64,000 bases of DNA from Pseudomonadales bacterium (GTDB taxonomy: Bacteria > Pseudomonadota > Gammaproteobacteria > Pseudomonadales > Halieaceae), in contig JACKNO010000005.1 in assembly GCA_024234815.1 (NCBI GenBank), forward strand, positions 124,001-188,000, written 5' to 3'. The stretch's first letter is position 1; the number at the start of each line of letters is the position of its first letter. Below are positions 1-9,224 of the stretch, one piece after another. The notes under the pieces were generated by a model. It ran no database searches. It had not been told where the DNA came from and saw only the letters and a program-made list of their open reading frames with translations. The translations under genes and the position numbers were made by a program.

Positions 1-1301
1 AGCGCGCGGCTCGGCGTGTCGTGCAGGTAAACCATGTGTTCATTGGGAAACATGATCTTGAGTCGACCCAGGGCGTTATCGGGGCCGGGGCGCTGTCGGA
101 TCATGTACGGAAAGCCCTCCCGCGGGTAGCGATCCCAGTTCACCGTAGCGGGGTCTATCTCGACGCCGCCCATGGTGAGCACCTGCATATCTCGTTTGCG
201 GAGGTAATCCGGGTCACGCTTGATTGCGGGAAGGACATCCTTTCTGAAAATGGTGGGGGGCACCGTCCAGGTGGGGTTGAATTCAATATAGGTGATAGTA
301 TCGCTGAACACCGGCGTGCTTCGGTAGGGGCGTCCGACCTGGGCCCTGCCCTCGAAAAGCTGTTGGCCATCGCGCCACAGAGACACTTCAAAACCGGCGA
401 TATCAACAATGACCGCCGTGGGCGGGGCGCCGCGCAACACCCGGGCACGCTCCAGGTTTACCCGGATCTGACCGATACGACGCGCGATGGGGACATTCAT
501 TGCAGCGATCGTCTGGCGGCCGACTATACCGTCGGCATCGAGCCGGTATTGCTCCTGAAAGCGCTTGATCGCCTGCTCGAGCCCGGCATCAAAATACTGC
601 GGATCGCTCGCCTGGGCTACCTCCTGGTTTCCTTCCGCCTGAAGGCGCCGGCGCAGTTGTTCCACTCGCGGCCCGCTATCCCCCGGCCGCAGGGTCGGCC
701 CTTCATCGACTCTTCCCCAGCCCCCATCGGATTCCAGCTGACGATATTTTGCCAGGGCCGCCACCATATTCTGATACGCCGGCCCGGCAGGTTTGAGTTT
801 GTCGATGCCCGCGCCAATACCCCCGTTCCCGGTAACATTCTCCATCCACGTCACCGGGTCAACCTGGGGAAGTTGCCGGTCAAAATTCCAGGAACTACTG
901 AAATCGACGGGATCCAGCTTACCCAGGGCATAGTGATAGGTAAGGCGAACAAGGCTGTCGGATAACAATAAATCCCGCTGTGAAGGCTCCAGGTCAAGGC
1001 TGCCGTCCAGCAATCCCCGCACCTGGTCCCGATGGTAGTCCCACCCGTTCATTCCCTCGCGCTCTGCCTGGTCGATGACCGCGGCCAGTTCTGTCACGCT
1101 CTCGGGCCTGGTCCAGGCCAGCGACCAGTCCTTGCGCCGATAGAATTCCTGTGTGACCGGCAGGTTGTAAACGGTGGCGCCGGCGATATCGAGTTGCCCA
1201 TCTGTCGCCAGTTGCTGCATTAGCCCCTGTAAAGGTTCACTCGCGCCCAGGCCGCGCCCCGCAAACAGGACAAGGCAGCCGAGACATAACAGGCGAGCCA
1301 C
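1..1301 (-). CDS. ldtD: L,D-transpeptidase, LdtD/YcbB type (partial, 3' end beyond window)
   Basis: Reading the minus strand from a GTG at 1301 gives one uninterrupted frame of about 433 codons to the left edge. The first ~20 residues (VARLLCLGCLVLFAGRGLGA) are a signal peptide, so the protein is periplasmic. Around positions 560-480 a peptidoglycan-binding_1 repeat is visible (YRLDADGIVGRQTIAAMN). After it comes the start of a YkuD catalytic domain (TPVFSDTITYIEFNPTW; FPNEHMVYLHDTPSRA). The active-site SHGC-type cysteine motif lies beyond the window. The family forms 3-3 meso-DAP crosslinks in peptidoglycan. The plus-strand frame over this stretch is a shadow. The divergent neighbour is a MepK/YcbK homologue, and ycbB-ycbK adjacency is also known from Escherichia coli. 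An upstream ATG at 1312 is out of frame, which favours the GTG start. Confidence 0.88.
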   Translation of the reverse strand, partial: MARLLCLGCLVLFAGRGLGASEPLQGLMQQLATDGQLDIAGATVYNLPVTQEFYRRKDWSLAWTRPESVTELAAVIDQAEREGMNGWDYHRDQVRGLLDGSLDLEPSQRDLLLSDSLVRLTYHYALGKLDPVDFSSSWNFDRQLPQVDPVTWMENVTGNGGIGAGIDKLKPAGPAYQNMVAALAKYRQLESDGGWGRVDEGPTLRPGDSGPRVEQLRRRLQAEGNQEVAQASDPQYFDAGLEQAIKRFQEQYRLDADGIVGRQTIAAMNVPIARRIGQIRVNLERARVLRGAPPTAVIVDIAGFEVSLWRDGQQLFEGRAQVGRPYRSTPVFSDTITYIEFNPTWTVPPTIFRKDVLPAIKRDPDYLRKRDMQVLTMGGVEIDPATVNWDRYPREGFPYMIRQRPGPDNALGRLKIMFPNEHMVYLHDTPSRA

Positions 1302-1401
1302 TGTAAACCCATGTTTTATAATAGATTTTTCTGTAATTTCCACTGAATGCCCTGTAAATTCGCCCCATAATCATTTTTTTCTGTGGGGCGGTCGCGAATT
1401 C

Positions 1402-1962
1402 ATGCCTGACGATGACACAACATGTACCCGGGTAAACCCTACCCGCAGGATGCTTCTGCGGGCCTCGCTGGCTGGCTCCGTCCTGGCAATCGCCCCGGTT
1501 AGCGGGGTATGGGCGGCCAACGAACGCAGGGTGTCGCTACACAATCTGCACACCGGTGAACGAATCAACCAACCCTACTGGATGGCGGGTGACTATCTGC
1601 CCCAGTCACTTTCCGCGATCAACTCTGTACTGCGAGACCACCGCAGTGGCGAAGTATACCCGATAGACCCGGGACTACTCGACCTGTTGTCCGCGTTGCA
1701 ACAACGGCTTGGGTCCAACGAGGGCTATGAAGTGATCTCGGGCTATCGCTCCCCCGCGAGCAACGCCATGTTGCACAAAGCCAGCGACGGTGTCGCCAGG
1801 CGCAGTCTGCACATGCAGGGCAAAGCGATTGATATCCGGCTGCCAGGCACCGGACTGGAAACGCTCCACGAGGCCGCAAGGCAGATGAAGTCAGGGGGGG
1901 TCGGATTGTACGCCGCCTCCAATTTCATCCATGTCGACACCGGCCGGGTGCGCTACTGGTAG
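1402..1962 (+). CDS. mepK: DUF882/M15-type murein endopeptidase (MepK/YcbK-like)
   Basis: This 186-residue protein has an N-terminal twin-arginine-like export signal (TRRMLLRASLAG followed by a hydrophobic stretch to about residue 38). The mature part is a DUF882/peptidase M15-type domain. Probable zinc ligands are His137 and Asp144 (SLHMQGKAIDI) and His177 (FIHVDTG), with the family motif SGYRSP at about 113-118. MepK of E. coli cleaves 3-3 crosslinks, the bonds made by L,D-transpeptidases, and here the gene is divergent from one. ATG 1402 is preferred because the longer frame from 1174 runs through the ldtD promoter region and lacks a signal peptide. Confidence 0.85.
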   Translation: MPDDDTTCTRVNPTRRMLLRASLAGSVLAIAPVSGVWAANERRVSLHNLHTGERINQPYWMAGDYLPQSLSAINSVLRDHRSGEVYPIDPGLLDLLSALQQRLGSNEGYEVISGYRSPASNAMLHKASDGVARRSLHMQGKAIDIRLPGTGLETLHEAARQMKSGGVGLYAASNFIHVDTGRVRYW

Positions 1963-2073
1963 CTTGCGCGCGGCGGGCGTTCGCGCCCGGCCCCTGTGTT
2001 CCCCGGCTGGATATTTTCAGGCCTGCGCCCGGACTGGTGGGTGCGCTCTTGCCGATACCCTGGAGACAAGAAT

Positions 2074-3696
2074 ATGCGTTTGTACCCGGACCGGCCTTTG
2101 GCAACTCCCGCTGCACTCCTCGCCGCAGCGACGCTATTCATGTGCCAGTGCGTCGCGGCATTTGAACCGCCCCCCCGCAACCCGTTTCTTGCGGAATCCA
2201 ACTACGCCATGGGTCACGGCGATTCCGCCCAGCAGGACGCGGTGCCACAGTCAGGTCCGGCGGGGCCGGGCCGGACCCTGCAAGCCGATGAAATCCAGTA
2301 CACATTCACCGGCCCGGGGTTCTTCGGGATAAACACCTCCGGTATCTATCCCGATGGCAAACGTGTGTTCTGGGGCAACGGCCTGGACCGGCTGGTAAAA
2401 CTCGATTACGACAGCTACAAGCTCATTGCCGAAACCTTCTTCCCCGATGTGGAACATTACACCGAAGCGGAGTCCGAGCAGGCCATCGCCACGCTGGACA
2501 ACAATAACGGCGGGATTATCGCCCTCTACCACGCCTACCGGCAGGCGCAGAAGTTACGCGACCTCTCCGGCCTGTACACACTGCTCGACAAGGACAACAT
2601 CTACTACGTTGGGAACAAGGCCGGCCGCATTACCGCCTATGGCGACCAGCGTCCCGGGGACTCGCGCTCTCCCATTATTGAACTTCGCCATTTTCAATTA
2701 CCTCCACAAGCCACGCGCCCCATCATCGGACTGAATATCACCTTCGACGGCTGGCTTGTTGTCGCCACCGAACACGGATACCTCGCGGCTATCAAACGCG
2801 ACTTCTCCGACTACCGCCTTATCCGGATCGAGCGTAGCGAGGGCGCAGAGCACAAGAGCACGGGGCGCACCGGCTACGGCTGGATTCGCAACGGTTTCGC
2901 CATCGATCGGGACGGCGGGATTTACATCGTCTCCCAGCAACACATGCACAAGATCGTATGGACCGGCGACCGGCTTAGCACGGACGAGAGCGACGGCGCC
3001 TGGTCGGAGCCCTACCTCAACGACTGGGGTCACGGCAGCGGCGCCACCCCTTCGCTGATGGGTTTCGGCGCAGAAGACCAGTTCGTGGTGATTACCGATG
3101 GGCAGCCGCAAATGAATGTGGTGTTATTCTGGCGCAACGGGATACCCGGGGATTGGAAGCAGTTACCCGGCGCTCCCAGCCGGCGTATCGCGGGACAGTT
3201 GCCTGTCACCATGAATGACCCGGCGCTGACCGATATCCAGTCCGAGCAATCTGTGGTCGTGGCGGGTTATGGCGCAATGGTAGTAAACAACAAGCCACGC
3301 AACGTGCCGTGGTATCTGCCCAAACAGGCGGCCACCCTGCTGAACAGCTACCTGGGCAGCAACCCGCGATACCAGCCCTACGGTGTACAGAAGTTCGTCT
3401 GGAATCCGCTATCCCGGGCTTTGCAACCGCAATGGGTGAATTCGAAGGTCAGTTCACCCAGTTCGGTACCCCTGGTTGGTATCGGTTCCGACACTGCGTA
3501 CCTGATTGGCGCCAGGGATAACCGCTGGACCCTGGAGGCGCTGGACTGGCACACGGGAGAGTCCCGCTTCCACTATGTCATCGGTGGCCAGCGCTACAAC
3601 GTGTTGTTCTCCGCCACCCTGCTGGATGAAAACGGTCGTATTCACTACGGCACGCCCTGGGGACGGGTGAGGCTGAATATCAACTCCTCGCAGTGA
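2074..3696 (+). CDS. Secreted protein of unknown function, possible beta-propeller
   Basis: A 540-residue product begins at ATG 2074, with GGAGAC about 10 bases upstream. A signal peptide is visible (two Arg, then ATPAALLAAATLFMCQCVAA). The mature protein has repeated short Trp/Gly-rich segments such as GWLVVATEHGYLAAI, GGIYIVSQQHMHKIVW and GSDTAYLIGARDNRWTLEAL. They look like blades of a quinoprotein- or SMP-30-like propeller, but no defining motif is secure. It follows mepK after 111 bases on the same strand and could share its transcript. I do not recognise a specific function; extracytoplasmic location is the best-supported statement. Confidence 0.6.
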   Translation: MRLYPDRPLATPAALLAAATLFMCQCVAAFEPPPRNPFLAESNYAMGHGDSAQQDAVPQSGPAGPGRTLQADEIQYTFTGPGFFGINTSGIYPDGKRVFWGNGLDRLVKLDYDSYKLIAETFFPDVEHYTEAESEQAIATLDNNNGGIIALYHAYRQAQKLRDLSGLYTLLDKDNIYYVGNKAGRITAYGDQRPGDSRSPIIELRHFQLPPQATRPIIGLNITFDGWLVVATEHGYLAAIKRDFSDYRLIRIERSEGAEHKSTGRTGYGWIRNGFAIDRDGGIYIVSQQHMHKIVWTGDRLSTDESDGAWSEPYLNDWGHGSGATPSLMGFGAEDQFVVITDGQPQMNVVLFWRNGIPGDWKQLPGAPSRRIAGQLPVTMNDPALTDIQSEQSVVVAGYGAMVVNNKPRNVPWYLPKQAATLLNSYLGSNPRYQPYGVQKFVWNPLSRALQPQWVNSKVSSPSSVPLVGIGSDTAYLIGARDNRWTLEALDWHTGESRFHYVIGGQRYNVLFSATLLDENGRIHYGTPWGRVRLNINSSQ

Positions 3697-3712
3697 TCGC
3701 CGCGGCGCGCCC

Positions 3713-4132
3713 CTACTCGGGGTACTGGTCGAAAGAGGGCAGCTCTGCGTCAGCGCAGGACCAGCTTGTTTTCGAGTCCTGGAATATGCGTGCCTGGGGC
3801 TTGATATTGGGTTCGTCGTCCAGGGTGCCCGCTGGAACGAACACCAGCTTGGTATCGGGAATTTCCCTCGGTAACGGCCCGCCGCAGCGGGTGCAAAAAG
3901 TGCGCGCAAACCGCTGGGCCTCGGGCACCTTGTACGACTTGATCATACTCGTATCGCCGTCCCAGCTGAGACTGGCCTGATCGACGAACAGGTTGCTCGC
4001 ATGGCCAGTGCCACTGGATTTCCGGCAGCGTGAGCAGTGACAATGAAAAAAGCGGGCGGGCTCTCCGGTAACGCGGTACTTCAGGGCACCACAGAGGCAG
4101 GATCCTGTCAGGGTTTGCTGGGGCATGGTCAA
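3713..4132 (-). CDS. GFA family (glutathione-dependent formaldehyde-activating enzyme-like) protein
   Basis: This 139-residue protein has the complete zinc-cysteine pattern of the GFA family: SCLCG at residues 11-15, CHCSRCRKSSG at about 31-41, and CTRCGGPLP at about 79-87. The founding member was proposed to form S-hydroxymethylglutathione, but most family members have no proven reaction. It is convergent with the secreted-protein gene, with 16 bases between stops. An alternative in-frame ATG lies two codons downstream. A glutathione-related role would fit the several GST-like genes elsewhere in the window; that link is inference. Confidence 0.85.
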   Translation of the reverse strand: MTMPQQTLTGSCLCGALKYRVTGEPARFFHCHCSRCRKSSGTGHASNLFVDQASLSWDGDTSMIKSYKVPEAQRFARTFCTRCGGPLPREIPDTKLVFVPAGTLDDEPNIKPQARIFQDSKTSWSCADAELPSFDQYPE

Positions 4133-4294
4133 CTGTCCTGTATACGTCGGGGTCGGCGTGCTGCCATTGCATTGTAGCGTCTATCGTCAAAACGGACTAT
4201 CGGCTTGAAAAGAAGCCGCCCCCGGCCGGGACCGATCACACTGTCGTGGCCATGCCGGAGGCTTGCGGTCTGTGGCAGTGGAATACCGGTGCGG

Positions 4295-5497
4295 CTACCG
4301 GTTAAGCGGGCAGTAGATACCTCCCGGCGCCTCTATGAGAGTGGCGCAACGGTTGCAGTGAGTGCAGCCGTTTTTATATCCCGGGTCCGCCATCGCGTGC
4401 TTGACGTAGTTCGGATCCTTGATCAGGGGGCGGCCCAGCTGCACGAAATCAAAACCCTCCTTCATCACCTGCTCAAGGCTTGAAAGCTCTGTACAACCGC
4501 CGATATAGACCATCTGGCAATTGACGCGGTCGCGTATTTTCTTCGCGTCTTCCAGGAAATAGTTCTCGTAATACGGGTAGTCCCGAAACATCCTGCTACC
4601 GATCAGCTTCAGGCCAAGCCGGGCGATGGGATTGGACTGCTGTTCCAGCATGCCCTGCGCCAGGCTGTCGCCGCGAAAATACACCATGGGATTATATGAG
4701 CTGGTACCGCCGGAGCAGATCAGTGCGTCTATGCCCCCCCGATCAAACAATGAGGCGATCTCAATCGCCTCGGGCAGGTGTACGCCGTCGCGCACGCCAT
4801 CGGTCATGTTCATTTTACCCAGGATGGGAAAGTCTTCGCCCACCGCGCTCTTCACCGCCTCCAGGGCTCGCAGCGGCAAGCGCATGCGGTTCTCCAGAGA
4901 GCCGCCATACTCATCCGTGCGCCTGTTGGTTTTCGGGCTGATAAACTGGCTGAGACCGTAGCCGTGGCCGAAATGAATCTCCGCCGCGTCAAAACCCACC
5001 GCTTTCATGAAGGTGGCAGCGTCCGCGTAGGTCTTCACCAGGTAATCGATATCAGCCAGGGTCATGGCGCCGGCGAAAGGGGCGCCGGAGGCGGCACCCA
5101 ACATATTGAAGCCCCGGGAAGGACCCAGTGGGCGCTTGAGGCGCTGCATTTTTCGAATCTTCGAGAAGTTGCCGCAATGGCTGATCTGACCGGACACCTT
5201 GACACCCGGGGCCAGCGCCTTGAGCTCGGCAATCATCCTGGTGAGCGGCTCGCGAACGCCTTCGTGCAGCCACATCATCTGGTCGTTGATGCGCCCATCC
5301 GCCTCGGTAGTGCAGAAGCCGATAGTCGTCATGGCGACCCCGCCGGCAACGATCTCCCGGTGAAACCGCGCAAGCTCGTCCCCCGGCACACCGCCGGGAG
5401 ACTTACCCTCATAGGTGGCCGCTTTGAGGATGCGGTTCTTGAGGGGTAACGCGCCCAGCATGGCGGGCGAGAACGCGCGGTCCAGCATTTCACTCAC
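4295..5497 (-). CDS. NADH:flavin oxidoreductase, Old Yellow Enzyme family
   Basis: A 400-residue FMN-binding TIM-barrel protein of the OYE/2,4-dienoyl-CoA-reductase class. Visible family signatures are LKNRILKAATYEG near the N-terminus, the AAEIHFGHGYGLSQFISP segment (residues ~170-187), NRRTDEYGGSLENR, and FVQLGRPLIKDP near the C-terminus. A C-terminal cysteine cluster (CTHCNRC...YC) resembles the Fe-S region of larger dienoyl-CoA reductases, but the NAD-binding second half of those enzymes is absent. It lies 18 bases beyond the TonB receptor stop on the same strand, so co-transcription is likely. Such enzymes reduce activated C=C bonds in catabolic pathways. Confidence 0.9.
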   Translation of the reverse strand: MSEMLDRAFSPAMLGALPLKNRILKAATYEGKSPGGVPGDELARFHREIVAGGVAMTTIGFCTTEADGRINDQMMWLHEGVREPLTRMIAELKALAPGVKVSGQISHCGNFSKIRKMQRLKRPLGPSRGFNMLGAASGAPFAGAMTLADIDYLVKTYADAATFMKAVGFDAAEIHFGHGYGLSQFISPKTNRRTDEYGGSLENRMRLPLRALEAVKSAVGEDFPILGKMNMTDGVRDGVHLPEAIEIASLFDRGGIDALICSGGTSSYNPMVYFRGDSLAQGMLEQQSNPIARLGLKLIGSRMFRDYPYYENYFLEDAKKIRDRVNCQMVYIGGCTELSSLEQVMKEGFDFVQLGRPLIKDPNYVKHAMADPGYKNGCTHCNRCATLIEAPGGIYCPLNR

Positions 5498-5515
5498 AGG
5501 GCGTCTCCAATCACA

Positions 5516-7846
5516 CTAGAAAGCATAGCGCGCCGTCATCCCGAAGATCCGCTCATGAATGGTATTGGTTTGCGTATAGGAACCCTCGCTGATAGCGATA
5601 TCGTACTGGTCCGGGCCCTGCTGGAAGTTCACAGCGTCCTCATCGAAAACATTCTTGGCCCAGACCGATACATCCCAGGTATACACGCTGCTGCGCCAAC
5701 CGACGAACAGGTCCAGTACCTCGTAAGAATCAAAGTGCTCTGACACATTGTAGGTACCTGCCGATGCCTCGGTGTTGATGCGGTCATCGGTATATTTGAA
5801 CAAGCCTCGCACGTACAGCTCGGTGCCGTCTAACGGATAATAGTACTCGGAGTTCAGCGAAAAAGACCACTCCGGCTCGCCACCAAGCGGCTCGCCGTCA
5901 ATATCGCAACTGCCCAGCACCTGGCCCGGTTGCCGCTCGTTGCAGGGTTTTGATGCCCCGTCGTACTCGCCCTTGCTGTAGCTCATGGTACCGCCGGCGT
6001 TCCAGGTCTCGGTCAGCAGAATCTGGCCATCGAGCTCAACACCCCAGATGTTGGCGTCGCCGTTGAATACCAGCCCCCCCGGCAGGTCTGCCGGCTGGCC
6101 CTGGTCGTTGAGCACCTGCACGCCTCGTACAAAGCCGAGGTAACCGTCATAGGTCTGGTAGTACAACGCGCCGTTCAGGGCGGCCTGTCCCCCCAGCAGT
6201 CGGCTTTTGAAACCCACCTCGAAGGCGTCGCTGGTTTCCTCATCGTAGAGCAGGTCGTTCACGCCATCGGGCAGGAATACAACATCCGGGCTGGGTACGA
6301 TCGATATGCCGCTGGGGCGATAGCCCCGGTTGTAAGAGGCGTACAGGTTGGTGTCATCGCGCCAGTCGTAACGCACGGCCAATGAGCCGGTGACGGCATC
6401 TTCGTTCTTGGAATCCTTGTCGTCTGGAACCGCCTCTATGGGAAAGGCTGCGCTGATACCCTCCTCGATCTGGTCAACGAAAGCCTCCAGCGAGGGGGGT
6501 ACGTAAGTCAGTTCGCCAAAGTAGATATCGGCCCGGCGGTACAGTTCGTAATACGTCCAGCGCAGGCCGGCCTCGATTTGCACCGTATCGGTCACGTTAA
6601 AGGTATTAAACGTAAAAATTGCGAAATTATTGGCGTTGACCGGCAACACCCCATTGGTGCTAAGCCCCAGCCCGGCGATATCGGTACGCACCGTGTTGGA
6701 CAGAAACTTGGTCGTGGTGTTCTGGTCCTGGTAGTACAGGCCCACCATGTAGTTCCAGAAATCGTTATCCATCGAGGCGGCGCGCAACTCGTAGGACATG
6801 GCGTCGACCTTGGTCTGGGTGCCCTGGTTACTGGGCGCCTGGGTATCGACGTATTGCAGGGAATAGGCCCTGTCGTTTGCCGTCTGGGCCGTCTTGGTGG
6901 ATTCCTGGTAGGCGACAATACCGGTGACCTGGTGGTTCATGACCTCCCAATCGGTGATCAGGTTGAGCAGATTGAAATGGATATCGCCGAAATCATCCGT
7001 GTCCGCCAGGGCCTTGCGGTCCTTTGCGTCGAGCGTGGGGCGCTCGCCCAGGGCATCGACGCCACTCATGGCCTTGGGATCGTCCGTGGTGCGTTTCAGG
7101 TACTGATAGATCAACTGGGATTCAAGGGTATCGGTGGGTTGCCAGATCGTGCTCAATCGTCCGGAATAGGCTCTCGCCTCCTGGTCATCGAAACCGGTGG
7201 TGATGTTATCCACGTTGGTGCCGTTGTTGGTATCGTAAACGCCCGATACCCGCACGCCCAGTACGCCATCGATCAGGGGCGCACCATAGGCGGTCTGCCC
7301 GTTGTAGCCATTGTTGTCACTGACAGATCCCTGCACAAAGCCACTTGTTTCGTCCAGGCTGGCGCGTTTGGTAACCATATTGATGGCGCCACCCGGAGAG
7401 GTTCGACCCTGCAGGGTGCCCTGGGGACCGCGCAGGATTTCAATGCGCTCGAGATCGTACATCTGGTTAAAGGCAATATCGGAACGCACGGTGGCATCGT
7501 TCCAGTAAACATCCACTGCCGCGGAGACACCCGCTTCCGGGTCGATACTCACGCCCCGCATGGAAATGGTGGAGTTGCGGGCATTGGGAGACGACAGGGT
7601 GAGACCGGCTGTCTGCTGCTCTATCGAGTTGAAGTCGAAAGCGGCGAACTTGTCGATATCCGCTCCGCTCACCACGTTCACCGTGGCGGCGATATCCTGT
7701 ACGTTCTCGGCGCGTTTCTGGGCGGTCACCACCACCTCTTCCAATACCAGGTCGGCGGCCAGCGCCGGCACGGCCAAAATACCGAGTGCCGTTGCTATAG
7801 CCGTCCGGCAAAAGGGGAATGAGGATTTCTTACATTGATTCGTCAT
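5516..7846 (-). CDS. TonB-dependent outer-membrane receptor
   Basis: A 776-residue protein with a signal peptide ending near VPALAA. A TonB-box-like segment (LVLEEVVVTAQKRAENVQ) is followed by a plug domain (residues ~50-170, with IEILRGPQGTLQGR and GGAINMVTKR). A long beta-barrel ends in an aromatic terminal strand (FGMTARYAF). This group imports large or hydrophobic substrates and is common in marine gammaproteobacteria. Its position directly before an OYE-type reductase suggests uptake of a catabolic substrate, but the ligand cannot be predicted. Confidence 0.95.
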   Translation of the reverse strand: MTNQCKKSSFPFCRTAIATALGILAVPALAADLVLEEVVVTAQKRAENVQDIAATVNVVSGADIDKFAAFDFNSIEQQTAGLTLSSPNARNSTISMRGVSIDPEAGVSAAVDVYWNDATVRSDIAFNQMYDLERIEILRGPQGTLQGRTSPGGAINMVTKRASLDETSGFVQGSVSDNNGYNGQTAYGAPLIDGVLGVRVSGVYDTNNGTNVDNITTGFDDQEARAYSGRLSTIWQPTDTLESQLIYQYLKRTTDDPKAMSGVDALGERPTLDAKDRKALADTDDFGDIHFNLLNLITDWEVMNHQVTGIVAYQESTKTAQTANDRAYSLQYVDTQAPSNQGTQTKVDAMSYELRAASMDNDFWNYMVGLYYQDQNTTTKFLSNTVRTDIAGLGLSTNGVLPVNANNFAIFTFNTFNVTDTVQIEAGLRWTYYELYRRADIYFGELTYVPPSLEAFVDQIEEGISAAFPIEAVPDDKDSKNEDAVTGSLAVRYDWRDDTNLYASYNRGYRPSGISIVPSPDVVFLPDGVNDLLYDEETSDAFEVGFKSRLLGGQAALNGALYYQTYDGYLGFVRGVQVLNDQGQPADLPGGLVFNGDANIWGVELDGQILLTETWNAGGTMSYSKGEYDGASKPCNERQPGQVLGSCDIDGEPLGGEPEWSFSLNSEYYYPLDGTELYVRGLFKYTDDRINTEASAGTYNVSEHFDSYEVLDLFVGWRSSVYTWDVSVWAKNVFDEDAVNFQQGPDQYDIAISEGSYTQTNTIHERIFGMTARYAF

Positions 7847-8104
7847 ACGACACCTGGGGTTGGTCGCTTTTGGTCTCGCTCACGGGGAGACTGATACCTT
7901 GGCGCGATTATAGTTTTTGCTGGCCTACCCTTCCCTGGGACGGGCGATATCATAGCCCGTAGCGCGACGAATTGAACGGCGCGAGGGTATACATAAATGA
8001 CCAATGCAGGCAAAAAACAGATCGGGACGGCCCTTTCTAGTCGATGCGGAAGCGCAGGGTGGGGTGGCGGGAAGCCGGTGTTATTAGACGGGCCACAGGT
8101 CCAC
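7847..8104. other. Intergenic region upstream of TonB receptor
   Basis: This 258-base gap contains no credible ORF. It must hold the TonB receptor promoter. A short inverted repeat, CGGGC-N9-GCCCG, is visible around 7943-7961. I see no convincing sigma-70 hexamers. Confidence 0.4.
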
Positions 8105-9157
8105 TCAGCGGTAACTCCCCGGGGATTGCCCGGTCCACTTTTTGAATGAGCGGTGAAAGGCGCTCGGGTCGCTGAAGCCGGTATGCTCCGCCACCTCGCT
8201 GACGGTCAAGCCCTCGTGGCTGAGCAGGCCGATAGCCACATCGCGGCGGGCGTTGTCCTTGATGCGCTGGTAAGAGGTGCCCTCTTTCTCGAGACGCCTG
8301 CGCAGGGTCCTGGCGGACATGTTCAGAAGCGTTGTGAGCGCCTCGAAGCTGGGCATCTCTTCCCGAAAATCATCGCCCAGTATTTCGCGGATTCGGTGGG
8401 TGATGCTGAGGGTACTGGCTTCCGGCTCGATAACCAGATGGTAGGGAGCGAGCTTGAGAAACTTTTCCAGTTGCTCCTCGTTGCGAATGACAGCCGCCTC
8501 GAGATGGCGCGCGCTGAAGGTGACTGAATTGACGGGCTGCTCATAGCGCACGGGGCAGGGAAAGAAATGTCGCACGCCCGCCAGGAAATCCGGCCTGGGC
8601 CCGGCGCAGGAGGCCTCGGTAATGTCGATATGCTGACCGATGAGCCAGGCGCAAAACCGCATCCAGATGGCCAGCCCACACAGAACACCGGATTGCGCGC
8701 CCGGGTCACCGTCACTGCCAAGGTAGGAGAGCGTCGCCTCCCTGGTATGCCGGTTAACCTCCATCCGGTTGATCAGGTCGGAACCGTACCTCACCCGGCA
8801 CACCGCGTTGAACTCGATGGCGCGCTTGAGTGCCGCCTCCAGGTTGGCGCTGTTAATCATGCTCAGCGCTATCAGGCGCATGCTGCCCGGCGGAGTTCGT
8901 ACATCCGGCATAATGCCGCCGGATTCATCCCCCAGCGCGCGAAACAGCTCCACACAGAGCCGGCTGTACTGCTCCCGGGAGACGTACACGGTTTGCGCGT
9001 CCTTCCTCAAAGGGTCGAACGGGAAGCGCGCCGCTTGCAGGATAGCCGCCAGGTCCTTGTCACGGGCACGCGCGTGCACCAACAGCGCCTGGGTAAAGGC
9101 CATGGGCACCGATTCGTTATAGACCTCGGCATTATCGGATACTGCGCGCAAAACCAC
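8105..9157 (-). CDS. AraC-family transcriptional regulator with arabinose-binding-like N-terminal domain
   Basis: A 350-residue regulator with a GTG start at 9157; an internal ATG at codon 19 (MAFTQALL) is an alternative. The first ~200 residues match the Arabinose_bd/OruR-type sensor region. The C-terminus is a two-helix-turn-helix AraC domain (MSARTLRRRLEKEGTSYQRI, then HTGFSDPSAFHRSFKKWTG). This architecture commonly regulates catabolic genes in response to small hydrophobic effectors. It is downstream of the TonB receptor promoter region on the same strand and is a plausible regulator of it. Confidence 0.92.
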   Translation of the reverse strand: MVLRAVSDNAEVYNESVPMAFTQALLVHARARDKDLAAILQAARFPFDPLRKDAQTVYVSREQYSRLCVELFRALGDESGGIMPDVRTPPGSMRLIALSMINSANLEAALKRAIEFNAVCRVRYGSDLINRMEVNRHTREATLSYLGSDGDPGAQSGVLCGLAIWMRFCAWLIGQHIDITEASCAGPRPDFLAGVRHFFPCPVRYEQPVNSVTFSARHLEAAVIRNEEQLEKFLKLAPYHLVIEPEASTLSITHRIREILGDDFREEMPSFEALTTLLNMSARTLRRRLEKEGTSYQRIKDNARRDVAIGLLSHEGLTVSEVAEHTGFSDPSAFHRSFKKWTGQSPGSYR

Positions 9158-9224
9158 TCTCTCCCGCTTCCTGAATGGTCACCAGTATAACTTCAAAACA
9201 GCAGGCCGGGATTCATAGCCGCTG

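Noticed and set aside
21..965. Long plus-strand frame of 314 codons at the left edge
   Set aside because: The minus strand carries an uninterrupted L,D-transpeptidase frame with signal peptide, peptidoglycan-binding repeat and YkuD start. The plus-strand frame has no family features.
6578..7822. Long plus-strand frame of 414 codons
   Set aside because: It is antisense to the TonB receptor, His/Gly/Val-rich, and an artefact of high GC content.
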